Shown: piece after piece, positions 25,102-32,808 of the stretch | Layout of the letters: each line of letters starts with the position of its first letter | Numbering within the stretch: position 1 is the stretch's first letter | From: Eubacterium sp. | GTDB lineage: Bacteria > Bacillota > Clostridia > Lachnospirales > Lachnospiraceae | Assembly (NCBI GenBank): GCA_017433295.1 | Contig: JAFRHL010000018.1 | Span: 1 to 37,616 of the forward strand | Direction of reading: 5' to 3' | Length of the DNA stretch: 37,616 nucleotides | The notes under the pieces: model-generated | The model's input: the letters and a program-made list of their open reading frames with translations, nothing else | The model's database searches: none | Told to the model about the DNA's origin: nothing | Program-made: the position numbers and the translations under genes

Positions 25102-27699
25102 TTAATGGGATGCCGGCGCCTCCCTGAGAATGAGCAGCTTCTCCCTTTTCAGATCGTGGTACAGCCGGCAGCCTCTGCCTTCTGTATCAAATACTTTTAT
25201 GATATCACCTGCATAATTCTTTTCTTCATCCTCGGCAAATTCCTGAGAAATATCAGGAAAATGATCAAGTATCTCCGGCCGCCATATGGTGGTTTTTTCA
25301 TTGGAGAAAACGGCGGTATAGAGTATTTCCGCCTCCACCAGGTCCTGGAAGAAATGACTCCCATAGGATAATTCCGGATTATAACCGGCGGTTTTTTCCT
25401 CCACCTCACATATAACCTCAAATCCGCTGATATCCGCAAAGGTGGTGGGCACACCCAGCTCCGGGGAAGAGGTCCCGATGCGGCCCGGCACGATCAGCAT
25501 CAGCTTTTTTTCTTTTTCCCTGTAGACCCAGTTGATCCTGCGGATAAAGTCCGCGATCCTGGGTTTTTCATTATATGGCATCTCATAATAGGCTTTGGGG
25601 TCAACATATACGATCCTGTCTATGGTAAGATTACGGGACAGTCCCATGGAAGAGCCTTCGCTTTCCAGAATGATCGTATCCTCCGGTATATTCCACGGTA
25701 TGGCGGCAGTCCCGGTATCCTTCAGGGCCTGCAGGGGACGGCACTGGAGAAGGTTGATCAGATACTCCCCGTTATCTGCCAGGTTGATGGTATATTCAAT
25801 GTCCACCGGATGCTCATATTCCTTTTCAAGAGTTCCCATGATCCTCTGCATAAGTCCCATCAGTTCCTTATTCTTTACCAGGCCGGCACAGGAAATAAAC
25901 CGGATATCCCGTCTGGTCCCCCGCTCCCTGAATCTTCTCTCCGCCTCGTAATCATGTTCCAGCAGTGCCTTTGCAAGGTAGGATGGCAGATGGGGCAGCA
26001 GCTCTTTTATATCCAGACGAGTCAGGCAATGTCTGGACACATCCATGGCCTCGACTCTTTTCTGGGAATACTGATGCTTCTCTGCGATCGTTGTGCTGGG
26101 CGAAGCTTCCGGATCCTCCAGGCTCACCAGCCTGGGATAGGACCCCTCCGTGCGGTCAACAGCCGATGTCCCCAGACCCATCACAAGCCTTAACATGCCT
26201 GCGGCCGGGTCTATTTTTGCGAGGAATTTATAGGGACTGTAGGAATAGCCGACCCCTGCGGCGCAGGGCATATAATAAGCCCCGTAGTAGGATCCCGATA
26301 CTCTCTGGATCAGAAGCGACATCTGTTCATCCCTCTGGTCAAGGCCTCTTCTTCTCCGGTAGTCAAGGGCGGAAAGTCCCATGGAGCTGGCATAGACCCT
26401 GCGGACTGCATCCTCGAACTCTTTAAGTCTTTCTTCCAGGGTACCTCTGTTTGCGCAGAATACCGATTCATACTTTCCGGCGAAGGCATTGCCAAATCCG
26501 TCCTCCAGAATACTGCTGGAACGGACTATATAAGGATCCTGGCCATAATATTCCAGAATACTCCTGAAACGATCTTCCATTTCCTCCGAAAACTCTCCCT
26601 TCTTCAGCCGTTCGGACAGCTCCTCCGCAAGGGTAAAATATTCATCTTTCCTTCTCTGCCTGATACGCAGATCCCAGAAGCCGTTATCTACAATATATGT
26701 ATAGTAAACATCAGACCCTATGAAAAATGAATCATGGGGTTCCATGTAAGTATCAATCTCCGGTGCCCTGTTCCTAATGATTGCCCTGGCAAGCAGCATT
26801 CCGCAGGCTTTTCCGCCAACCATTCCCGTTCCGATCATGTGATTGCGGACATTAAAATAATCTTCCGGCTTAAAATGCTCCTTAACCAGGCTGCGCATCT
26901 TTGCATCCCTGGTCATCATGATGCGGCACATGGTACCGCAGGCTTCATCCATATCCATCTGGTTATCATACAGGACCCTGGCTGAATTAAAGAAACGGTC
27001 CCAGGAGTCAATGAACTGTTCCTCCCCTGCCCTTTTATAATTCCCCAGCAGCTGATAAAAACGGCTGGCCCGGACCCCGTCCAGGATCGGCCTGAAGCTT
27101 CCATCCTTTTTGTTGTAAATATGAGGCAGGAACATGGTCTCCGAATTTCTCTCCCAGACCTTGGAAGGCCGGACACAGATCAGATCGCCGTCAGAATATA
27201 CATCCAGAAAGAGCTGGGTCGTATTGGATATTTTTTCGACGGCATGGAAGGAGTGCTTTCCGCGGATAATGGGGAAAAAGGCCACTGTATCCAGGATAAA
27301 AAGAAAAGGACATGTCACACGAAAGAAATTACCCATCATCAGGTCCGTAGCCCAGGCAGTCTGCAGTTCGGACAGGCAGTCAAACACATAAAAAGCATCC
27401 CGGCCTTCTCTCTCAATGATATTGTGGATCTCCACCGTAAATGTTTCAAAGCGGTGTGACAGAGGGATATGATATGTTTTGATCTCAGGACAATCCTCAA
27501 CCAGCGGCTCATGGCTGGCGAACCGGAAATAAATGATATTCCTTTCATCCTTCCTGGCCTGTTCTATGTAGGGGTCTACAAAAAGCTTAAACTCTGAAAG
27601 ATCGGATACCCTCCAGACCACATTGTCCCCCAGCCTGATATGATCGAGTGCCTTATCCATATCAGGGATCCCTGATTTAACACGTTCAAAGGCTGCCAT
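25102..27699 (-). CDS. PEP/pyruvate-binding (PPDK N-terminal) protein with degenerate KaiC-like N-terminus
   Basis: 865 aa from ATG 27699, six bases from AGGAGG; the frame is open 21 codons further but that part is the leader. Residues about 8-190 resemble a RecA/KaiC fold (SGIPDMDKALDHIRLGDNVV, Walker-B-like AFYVFDCLSEL) but lack a Walker A lysine. From about residue 288 comes the ATP-grasp region of PEP synthase/PPDK: MVGGKACGMLLARA and YIVRSSSILEDGFGNAFAGK, continuing to LINLLQCRPLQAL. The phosphohistidine swivelling domain and the PEP-binding barrel are absent, so it cannot run the full PEP synthase reaction. The role is unknown. It heads the run to carAB, the glutamine synthetase homologue and ANTAR, behind a promoter with an attenuator-like leader. 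Confidence 0.8.
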   Translation of the reverse strand: MAAFERVKSGIPDMDKALDHIRLGDNVVWRVSDLSEFKLFVDPYIEQARKDERNIIYFRFASHEPLVEDCPEIKTYHIPLSHRFETFTVEIHNIIEREGRDAFYVFDCLSELQTAWATDLMMGNFFRVTCPFLFILDTVAFFPIIRGKHSFHAVEKISNTTQLFLDVYSDGDLICVRPSKVWERNSETMFLPHIYNKKDGSFRPILDGVRASRFYQLLGNYKRAGEEQFIDSWDRFFNSARVLYDNQMDMDEACGTMCRIMMTRDAKMRSLVKEHFKPEDYFNVRNHMIGTGMVGGKACGMLLARAIIRNRAPEIDTYMEPHDSFFIGSDVYYTYIVDNGFWDLRIRQRRKDEYFTLAEELSERLKKGEFSEEMEDRFRSILEYYGQDPYIVRSSSILEDGFGNAFAGKYESVFCANRGTLEERLKEFEDAVRRVYASSMGLSALDYRRRRGLDQRDEQMSLLIQRVSGSYYGAYYMPCAAGVGYSYSPYKFLAKIDPAAGMLRLVMGLGTSAVDRTEGSYPRLVSLEDPEASPSTTIAEKHQYSQKRVEAMDVSRHCLTRLDIKELLPHLPSYLAKALLEHDYEAERRFRERGTRRDIRFISCAGLVKNKELMGLMQRIMGTLEKEYEHPVDIEYTINLADNGEYLINLLQCRPLQALKDTGTAAIPWNIPEDTIILESEGSSMGLSRNLTIDRIVYVDPKAYYEMPYNEKPRIADFIRRINWVYREKEKKLMLIVPGRIGTSSPELGVPTTFADISGFEVICEVEEKTAGYNPELSYGSHFFQDLVEAEILYTAVFSNEKTTIWRPEILDHFPDISQEFAEDEEKNYAGDIIKVFDTEGRGCRLYHDLKREKLLILREAPASH

Positions 27700-27723
27700 G
27701 TCATTACCTCCTTCCCACCATAT

Positions 27724-27768
27724 CAAAAAAATACAAAAAGGCGCCCCGGAGTTAGTCTCCAAGACGCC
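27724..27768 (-). terminator. Leader terminator (attenuator) before the PEP-binding gene
   Basis: On the minus strand GGCGTCTTGGAG pairs along all 12 positions (including G-U) with CTCCGGGGCGCC around loop ACTAA, followed by TTTTTGTATTTTTTT. It lies between the promoter and the gene's ribosome site, so it would stop transcription unless prevented. The amt stop lies only about 60 bases upstream, so it also ends amt read-through. Confidence 0.8.
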
Positions 27769-27776
27769 ATTGTCTC
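27761..27776 (-). promoter_or_regulatory. Candidate ANTAR-target (antiterminator) hairpin in the PEP-binding gene leader
   Basis: RNA GAGAC-AAUGGC-GUCUU: five base pairs with a hexaloop whose A at position 1 and G at position 4 match the published ANTAR-target rule. Its 3' arm is the 5' arm of the terminator at 27724-27768, so the two structures exclude each other. A canonical second hexaloop hairpin was not found. Confidence 0.55.
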
Positions 27777-27787
27777 TTTAATTTTAA

Positions 27788-27816
27788 ATGATACCTTTTA
27801 ATACTGACCTTGTCAA
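27788..27816 (-). promoter_or_regulatory. Sigma-A promoter of the PEP-binding/carAB/ANTAR run
   Basis: On the minus strand: -35 TTGACA (27816-27811), 17 bp spacer, -10 TATCAT (27793-27788). Start near 27781. The spacer shares TCAGT and AAAAGG with the amt promoter, so the two upstream regions look duplicated. Confidence 0.8.
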
Positions 27817-27829
27817 GGTTTTTCCTCTT

Positions 27830-29590
27830 TTACTCCACATCCTGAAGGGCTGCATAGTTTTCTTCGCCGGTCCGGATCTTGACAACTCTGCTTACAGGAT
27901 ACACAAAGATCTTTCCATCTCCGATCTTTCCGGTATAAAGTGTTCTCTTGGCAGTCTCTATCACGCTGTCAACAGGTATCTTGCTGACCACCACCTCAAG
28001 CTTGATCTTCGGCAGAAGGGACATGTCCATCTCCACGCCGCGGTACATCTGCCCGGCACCCTTCTGAATGCCGCATCCTGTTACCTGGGTCACGGTAATT
28101 CCTGTTACGCCCAGCTCATTCAGGGCCTTCTTGATGCGGTCATAGCGAGATAATTTGGTGATAATGACAACCTTGTTGATTCCTGTATCGAGGCTTGTTC
28201 CCCTTACACTCTCCGAGGAGTTTTCTACGGGTACGGAAGCATTTCTCGCTGCCTGGCTTGCCTTTTCATAGTCTGTTACACCCAGACTTGTGTTCTCATT
28301 TGCCACCATGGCCGAACTTGTCATATCTACGATGGAAAAGCCGGCATAGGCAGAGGCAAGGCCATGTTCCATGACATCCAGTCCTTCTATCTCTTCCTCC
28401 TCTGAAACACGAAGTCCGAAAATGGCCCGGATCGCTGTAAAGACGATGGCCATACCAACTGCCGCCCAGGCTGCGACCGCAAGAAATCCCAGCAGCTGGA
28501 TCCCCAGCAGGTGGAAGCCTCCACCATAAAACAGTCCTTTTAAGCTGTCATTGCCGGGAGCGGTTGTGGTGGCAAAAAGGCCGACCGCGATGGTTCCCCA
28601 TATTCCGTTCATCATATGTACTGCCACCGCGCCCACAGGGTCATCAATGTGAAGCTTGTAATCAAGAAGCCAGACCCCGAAACAGACAAGCAGTCCGGCC
28701 ACAGTTCCGATCAGGGCTGCCCCGAGTGCATCGGTCACATCGCAGGGTGCCGTGATTGCCACCAGTCCGGCCAGGGAAGCATTTAAGCACATGGAAACAT
28801 CCGGTTTTCCGTATTTCAGCCAGGTAAAGATCATACAGGCCACGGTGGCCACCGATGGTGCGATGGTGGTCGTTACAAACACGCTGGCAAGCTGGTCCAC
28901 CGAGGTACATGCAGCCCCGTTAAATCCGTACCAGCCAAGCCAGAGGATAAATACACCCAGTGCTCCTATCACGATGTTATGCCCCGGAAATGCATTTACC
29001 TTAATAATCTTTCCACTTTCGTCCCTTTCAAATTTACCGATCCTGGGTCCTACCATCTTTGCCCCCACCAGAGCGGCAATACCGCCGACCATATGGATGG
29101 CACAGGAACCTGCGAAATCGTGGAAACCCATCTGTGAAAGCCATCCGCCGCCCCAGATCCAGTGGGCCTCAATGGGATAGATCAGGGCTGAGATCACTGC
29201 GGAATATACACAGTAGCTTAAAAACTTTGTACGCTCTGCCATGGCACCGGATACGATGGTAGCCGTTGTGGCGCAGAATACAAGGTTGAACATGAAATTG
29301 GACCAGTCAAAGCTGCCGTAATTTGTAAAAATATCAAATCCCGGCTTCCCAATAAATCCAAAAAGGTCCTCTCCCAGCAGCAGGCCGAATCCCAGCAGTA
29401 CAAAAACAACACAGCCTATACAAAAATCCATAAGGTTTTTCATGAGGATGTTGCCGGCGTTTTTGGCCCTGGCAAATCCCGATTCCACCATGGCAAAGCC
29501 CGCCTGCATCCAGAATACCAGTGCTGCTCCGATCAGAAACCAGACCGCAAAAAGCTCACGATCCAAAGCGCTCATAATTTCTTTACTCAT
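27830..29590 (-). CDS. amt: Ammonium transporter fused to a PII (GlnK-like) domain
   Basis: 586 aa from ATG 29590, seven bases from AAGGAGG (a nearer ATG at 29596 is too close). Residues 1 to about 415 form an Amt channel with about 11 helices and the twin histidines in AGSCAIHMVGG and GAVAVHMMNGIWG, ending EHGLASAYAGF. A Ser/Asn-rich linker (about 420-470) leads to a full PII domain (about 472-586): GITVTQVTGCGIQKG, T-loop with Tyr in YRGVE, LLPKIKLEVVV, TGKIGDGKIFVYPV. PII proteins normally sit on Amt as separate GlnK subunits and close it at high nitrogen; here channel and gate are one polypeptide. It has its own promoter and leader terminator. Confidence 0.95.
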   Translation of the reverse strand: MSKEIMSALDRELFAVWFLIGAALVFWMQAGFAMVESGFARAKNAGNILMKNLMDFCIGCVVFVLLGFGLLLGEDLFGFIGKPGFDIFTNYGSFDWSNFMFNLVFCATTATIVSGAMAERTKFLSYCVYSAVISALIYPIEAHWIWGGGWLSQMGFHDFAGSCAIHMVGGIAALVGAKMVGPRIGKFERDESGKIIKVNAFPGHNIVIGALGVFILWLGWYGFNGAACTSVDQLASVFVTTTIAPSVATVACMIFTWLKYGKPDVSMCLNASLAGLVAITAPCDVTDALGAALIGTVAGLLVCFGVWLLDYKLHIDDPVGAVAVHMMNGIWGTIAVGLFATTTAPGNDSLKGLFYGGGFHLLGIQLLGFLAVAAWAAVGMAIVFTAIRAIFGLRVSEEEEIEGLDVMEHGLASAYAGFSIVDMTSSAMVANENTSLGVTDYEKASQAARNASVPVENSSESVRGTSLDTGINKVVIITKLSRYDRIKKALNELGVTGITVTQVTGCGIQKGAGQMYRGVEMDMSLLPKIKLEVVVSKIPVDSVIETAKRTLYTGKIGDGKIFVYPVSRVVKIRTGEENYAALQDVE

Positions 29591-29609
29591 AGTCATACCT
29601 CCTTGTGAC

Positions 29610-29646
29610 AAAAGAAAAAGCGCCTTGAGAAAACTCTCAGGGCGCC
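29610..29646 (-). terminator. Leader terminator (attenuator) before amt
   Basis: On the minus strand GCGCC-C-TGAGA pairs with TCTCA-A-GGCGC around GTTT, followed by TTTTTCTTTT. It lies within 20 bases of the ribosome site and after the amt promoter, so it serves as a premature terminator for the gene itself. Confidence 0.8.
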
Positions 29647-29660
29647 GTTGCCTTTTACGG
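29645..29660 (-). promoter_or_regulatory. Candidate ANTAR-target hairpin in the amt leader
   Basis: RNA CCGU-AAAAGGCA-ACGG: four base pairs with an 8-base loop containing AAAGGC, similar to the AAUGGC loop in the PEP-gene leader. It lies directly 5' of the terminator and touches its 5' arm. The loop is not a strict hexaloop, so this is weaker than the other case. Confidence 0.45.
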
Positions 29661-29666
29661 TTTCTA

Positions 29667-29695
29667 ATCATAGCCTTTTAAACTGATGTTGTCAA
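29667..29695 (-). promoter_or_regulatory. Sigma-A promoter of amt
   Basis: On the minus strand: -35 TTGACA (29695-29690), 17 bp spacer, -10 TATGAT (29672-29667). Transcription would begin almost at the foot of the candidate hairpin, giving a short leader of about 70 bases. Confidence 0.8.
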
Positions 29696-29757
29696 ACATC
29701 CTTTTGATATCAATATGATACGCAAAATATATCGGGACCTTCCGTACATTCGTTTTT

Positions 29758-30051
29758 TCAGTTCCTGACTATCTTTGTTGACCAGTACAGACACAGGACC
29801 AGAACAACCACAAACACAATTCCCGCAGCCAGCTCGCTCCATATACTGACAACTGCAGCAGCTATGGGAGACAATGCACTGATGGCAACAGCTTTGGCAA
29901 TCATCACTGTATATTGCTTTGGATTTTTGGGTTTAACGGATACCTGGGCACGCCTTGGCAGCATCTTGTAATCCTTTGTTATGGCAAGGAGTGCGGCATA
30001 GAGCAGCAATGCTCCTGCAAAAATCAACATAAGCATACCGGCCGGAGGCAT
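29758..30051 (-). CDS. Small membrane protein of unknown function
   Basis: 97 aa from ATG 30051, preceded by AAGGTGG; an upstream in-frame TTG at 30069 has no ribosome site. Two or three hydrophobic segments (about residues 5-23 and 54-93) flank a basic loop, DYKMLPRRAQVSVKPKNPKQ. No family recognised. It lies 66 bases after the histidine kinase gene on the same strand and may be the last gene of that operon; the amt promoter begins 60 bases further on. Confidence 0.7.
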   Translation of the reverse strand: MPPAGMLMLIFAGALLLYAALLAITKDYKMLPRRAQVSVKPKNPKQYTVMIAKAVAISALSPIAAAVVSIWSELAAGIVFVVVLVLCLYWSTKIVRN

Positions 30052-30117
30052 ATTTTCACCACCTTTCAAAATACGGTTAAACTGTTACAAAAGGGGAATA
30101 AAAGGATTCACCCGTCT

Positions 30118-31365
30118 TTAAAAACGAGAAGGGAATACAACTGTAAATACCATCCTCCCCTCCTTATATCCCGCTGAGATCTTTCCGCGGCTCTCCTTAA
30201 CAAAGCCTTCCGCCATGGCCAGGCCGATACCGTATCCCGCTTGCCGGCTGTTGTGGGAGGTATCTCCCCGGTAGAATCGGTCAAAGAGCCTGGTTAAATC
30301 CACCTTTTCTCCCCCGGCAAAGGAATTTGTTATCTCCAGGACCAGTCCCTTCCTGTGAACTCTTTTCTGCAGGCTGACCGAAACCGACCCTTCCCGGTCA
30401 CAGTATTTTATGGCGTTGTCACACAGGATATTGATCAGCTCGCCGAGATGACTTTCCACGCCTTTTACGGTAAGTCCCGGGACAATGGCAGCTTTAAAAT
30501 TCAGTCCCTTCTGCTCTGCCAGGGTACGAAAATCCCGGACTGTCTTTTCTGTGAGAGCGGAAAAATCCACTTCTTTGATTTCTTCCTTTTCCACCTCCCC
30601 CATCCTGGACAGGGTGATCAGATCAGCCACCAGCCCGTTGAGCCTCTCCACCTGGTTCATAATGCTTCTGGTCCATTCATTTTCCCCCTCCATCATCTCC
30701 AGAACTTCTGTATTGGCTGAAATGATGGCCAGGGGAGTCTTCAGCTCATGGCCTGCATTGGTTATGAACTGCTTCTGGTTTTCCATGTTCCGGATCACCG
30801 GACGAATGGCGCGGCGGGACAGGGCGGATACCACGATCAGGAAAAATCCCAGGCAGGTCAGGCTGAACCAGATTGAGAATTTCCTGAGCTCTTTTACGGA
30901 AGCCAGGTCCCAGGTGCAGTCCATAAACACCATCAGATTGTCTTCATCCATTTCTTTGATCAGATAACAGTAGGACCTGTCCTCTTCATCATGCAGAGCC
31001 CCCTTATCTTTGTTCTGGGACAAGGCATCTGAAACGATCTCCTCTGCCTCTTCATGGGACAGTCCGAAGCTGTGATCCAGATTCATCTTTCTGATACTGT
31101 TATCTTCTTTGTCTGTCCACACACTAAAGTAGATCAGCTGGTGGCGGAGGCTGATGACCCTTTCTCCAAACTGACTGCTGATATCTTTTTTATACTTGTC
31201 CGGCAGTTCTCCCTCATTTTCCGCGATGTACTCCAGTGCTTTATAAGACTGACTTATTGAACTGGAATAAAACATCTGGTTGATCATGACCAGGAGGGTT
31301 ATCATCACGATCAACACTGCCACTCCCGAAATGGCGATAAATTTGTACTGTAGTTTCCTGATCAT
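30118..31365 (-). CDS. Two-component sensor histidine kinase
   Basis: 415 aa. Two transmembrane helices (about 8-30 and 164-182) enclose an extracytoplasmic sensor of about 130 residues. A HisKA domain follows with His206 in FITNAGHELKTPLAIISAN, then the ATPase domain: N box LCDNAIKYCD, F-box region FDRFYRGD, G box GYGIGLAMAEGF. No HAMP domain is obvious. It is encoded 20 bases after its response regulator. Stimulus unknown. Confidence 0.95.
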   Translation of the reverse strand: MIRKLQYKFIAISGVAVLIVMITLLVMINQMFYSSSISQSYKALEYIAENEGELPDKYKKDISSQFGERVISLRHQLIYFSVWTDKEDNSIRKMNLDHSFGLSHEEAEEIVSDALSQNKDKGALHDEEDRSYCYLIKEMDEDNLMVFMDCTWDLASVKELRKFSIWFSLTCLGFFLIVVSALSRRAIRPVIRNMENQKQFITNAGHELKTPLAIISANTEVLEMMEGENEWTRSIMNQVERLNGLVADLITLSRMGEVEKEEIKEVDFSALTEKTVRDFRTLAEQKGLNFKAAIVPGLTVKGVESHLGELINILCDNAIKYCDREGSVSVSLQKRVHRKGLVLEITNSFAGGEKVDLTRLFDRFYRGDTSHNSRQAGYGIGLAMAEGFVKESRGKISAGYKEGRMVFTVVFPSRF

Positions 31366-31385
31366 ACCCTGCTCCCTTTCGTCTG

Positions 31386-32054
31386 TCAGACCACTCTGAT
31401 CATAAAGCTGCCTCCGGCTTCTCCCACGATCTCCACGTCTCCATTGATGGCCTTCAGTTTCTGCCGCAGATAGGATATATAGATCCAGACAATATCCGGG
31501 TTCTCTCCCTCTCCTCTCCAGATCCTCTCAAAAAGTATTTCTGTGGTGTGGTATTTTCCCGGATTCCGCATCAGGTATTCCATCAGTCTTGTCTCTTTGC
31601 TGGACAGTCGGATGGAATTTCCGGCGGAAAGCTCTGAGATCTCCGTATCAAGGCTCACTGAACCCAGTCTGAGCCTGGCCGGCTGAAAAGAGGTATTCCT
31701 CCTGGTCATGGACCGGATCCTGGCCAGCAGTTCCTTCATGGAGAAAGGTTTGGTCAGGTAGTCGTCTGCCCCGGCGTCCAGTCCCACGACCCTGTCGTCC
31801 ACCTCCGCTTTTGCGGTCAGCATAATGACGGGGGTCCTATCCCCACTCTCGCGGATCCTCTTTAAAGCCTCTATGCCATCCATTTCCGGCATCATAATAT
31901 CCATGATCATACAATCGTATGTATGGGCCGCCGCTTTTTCCACCGCCTCCAGTCCGTTGGCAGCCGCTGTCACCTCATAACCCTGATGAGTCAATATGGC
32001 AGTGACCGCCCTGACCAGATCCGGTTCATCCTCGGCAATTAATATTTTTAACAT
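31386..32054 (-). CDS. OmpR/PhoB-family response regulator
   Basis: 222 aa. The receiver has AEDE (8-10), phospho-acceptor Asp52 in MIMDIMMPEMDG, and switch residues T/K in MLTAKAE and DDYLTKPFSMKELLARI. The C-terminal winged helix (about 125-222) ends with the usual DIVWIYISYLRQKL recognition-helix region. It starts 15 bases after the small alarmone synthetase gene and 20 bases before its kinase, so the three are one transcript. Confidence 0.95.
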   Translation of the reverse strand: MLKILIAEDEPDLVRAVTAILTHQGYEVTAAANGLEAVEKAAAHTYDCMIMDIMMPEMDGIEALKRIRESGDRTPVIMLTAKAEVDDRVVGLDAGADDYLTKPFSMKELLARIRSMTRRNTSFQPARLRLGSVSLDTEISELSAGNSIRLSSKETRLMEYLMRNPGKYHTTEILFERIWRGEGENPDIVWIYISYLRQKLKAINGDVEIVGEAGGSFMIRVV

Positions 32055-32069
32055 TTTTATTTCCTTTCC

Positions 32070-32708
32070 TTATACGGAAGCTCCCGGGCTTTCATCGCTT
32101 TCCCGGATCAGGTTTCTGATGGTCTGCATAGTGATATCACAGGAAGCCAGCTCATCGGCACAGCGTTTCAGTTCATTTACCAGCATCTGCTGGTTTGCAA
32201 TGGTTCTTTTATACTTCATCTCATGCTCCAGGCTTGCCCAGCAGTCCATGGCAATGGTCCGCAGCTGGACCTCTATAAAATAGCTGCCCGGTTCTGCTCC
32301 TTCAATATCCCTGAAAGGGGCCAGGTACTCCAGGATCATATGGTAGCTTCGATACCCGTTTTCCTTTGCCTGCCTCACATAATCCTTTTCCTTAACGACC
32401 CGGCATCCGGGCAATTTCCTGAGATAGTCAATATTGGTATAAATATCGTCCACAAAACCGGTGACGATCCGGATCCCGATGGAATCCCTCAGGATCCTGA
32501 GAGCACCATACGGAGACTCTTCCACTCCCTTTCTCCTCAATTTCTCCCGCATACTGTCCTCAGACTTGATCCGGCAGATCAGATGCTCATAAACAGGATG
32601 TCCGGTCTTGATTCTGTTTTCTTCATTATAATTTTTAATTTCATTTACTATATGCTTCATAACCAGAGGAAGGGTCTCCTTCTGGTTTCCGTAGATACTC
32701 TCGGGCAT
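32070..32708 (-). CDS. Small alarmone synthetase (RelA/SpoT domain, YjbM/RelQ-like)
   Basis: 212 aa, the size of stand-alone (p)ppGpp synthetases. The nucleotidyltransferase signature is complete: DSIGIRIVT, KEKDYVRQAKENGYRSYHMI and EVQLRTIAMDCWASLEHEMK-YK, with a C-terminal helical tail. No hydrolase, TGS or ACT domains. It makes pppGpp/ppGpp from ATP and GTP or GDP. Start at ATG 32708 after GGGAGG. It is the first gene of a transcript with the response regulator and histidine kinase; a perfect inverted repeat lies in its leader. Confidence 0.92.
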   Translation of the reverse strand: MPESIYGNQKETLPLVMKHIVNEIKNYNEENRIKTGHPVYEHLICRIKSEDSMREKLRRKGVEESPYGALRILRDSIGIRIVTGFVDDIYTNIDYLRKLPGCRVVKEKDYVRQAKENGYRSYHMILEYLAPFRDIEGAEPGSYFIEVQLRTIAMDCWASLEHEMKYKRTIANQQMLVNELKRCADELASCDITMQTIRNLIRESDESPGASV

Positions 32709-32724
32709 GGATACCTCCCTTTAT

Positions 32725-32743
32725 CTGTCTGTATTTCAGACAG
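32725..32743. promoter_or_regulatory. Perfect inverted repeat in the alarmone synthetase leader
   Basis: CTGTCTG-TATTT-CAGACAG (7 bp arms, 5-base spacer) ends 17 bases before the start codon, next to the ribosome site. It may be an RNA hairpin or a repressor or response-regulator operator; there is no T-run, so it is not a terminator. Confidence 0.45.
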
Positions 32744-32808
32744 TAGCCATATCATAAAAAACAGGAATTATTGATCACTTGATTATATAATATATATGTT
32801 TCTTTTTT

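Noticed and set aside
27740-27768. Second canonical ANTAR hexaloop hairpin (P2) inside the terminator
   Set aside because: The upper stem GGAG/CUCC has a five-base loop ACUAA, not a hexaloop with A1 and G4.
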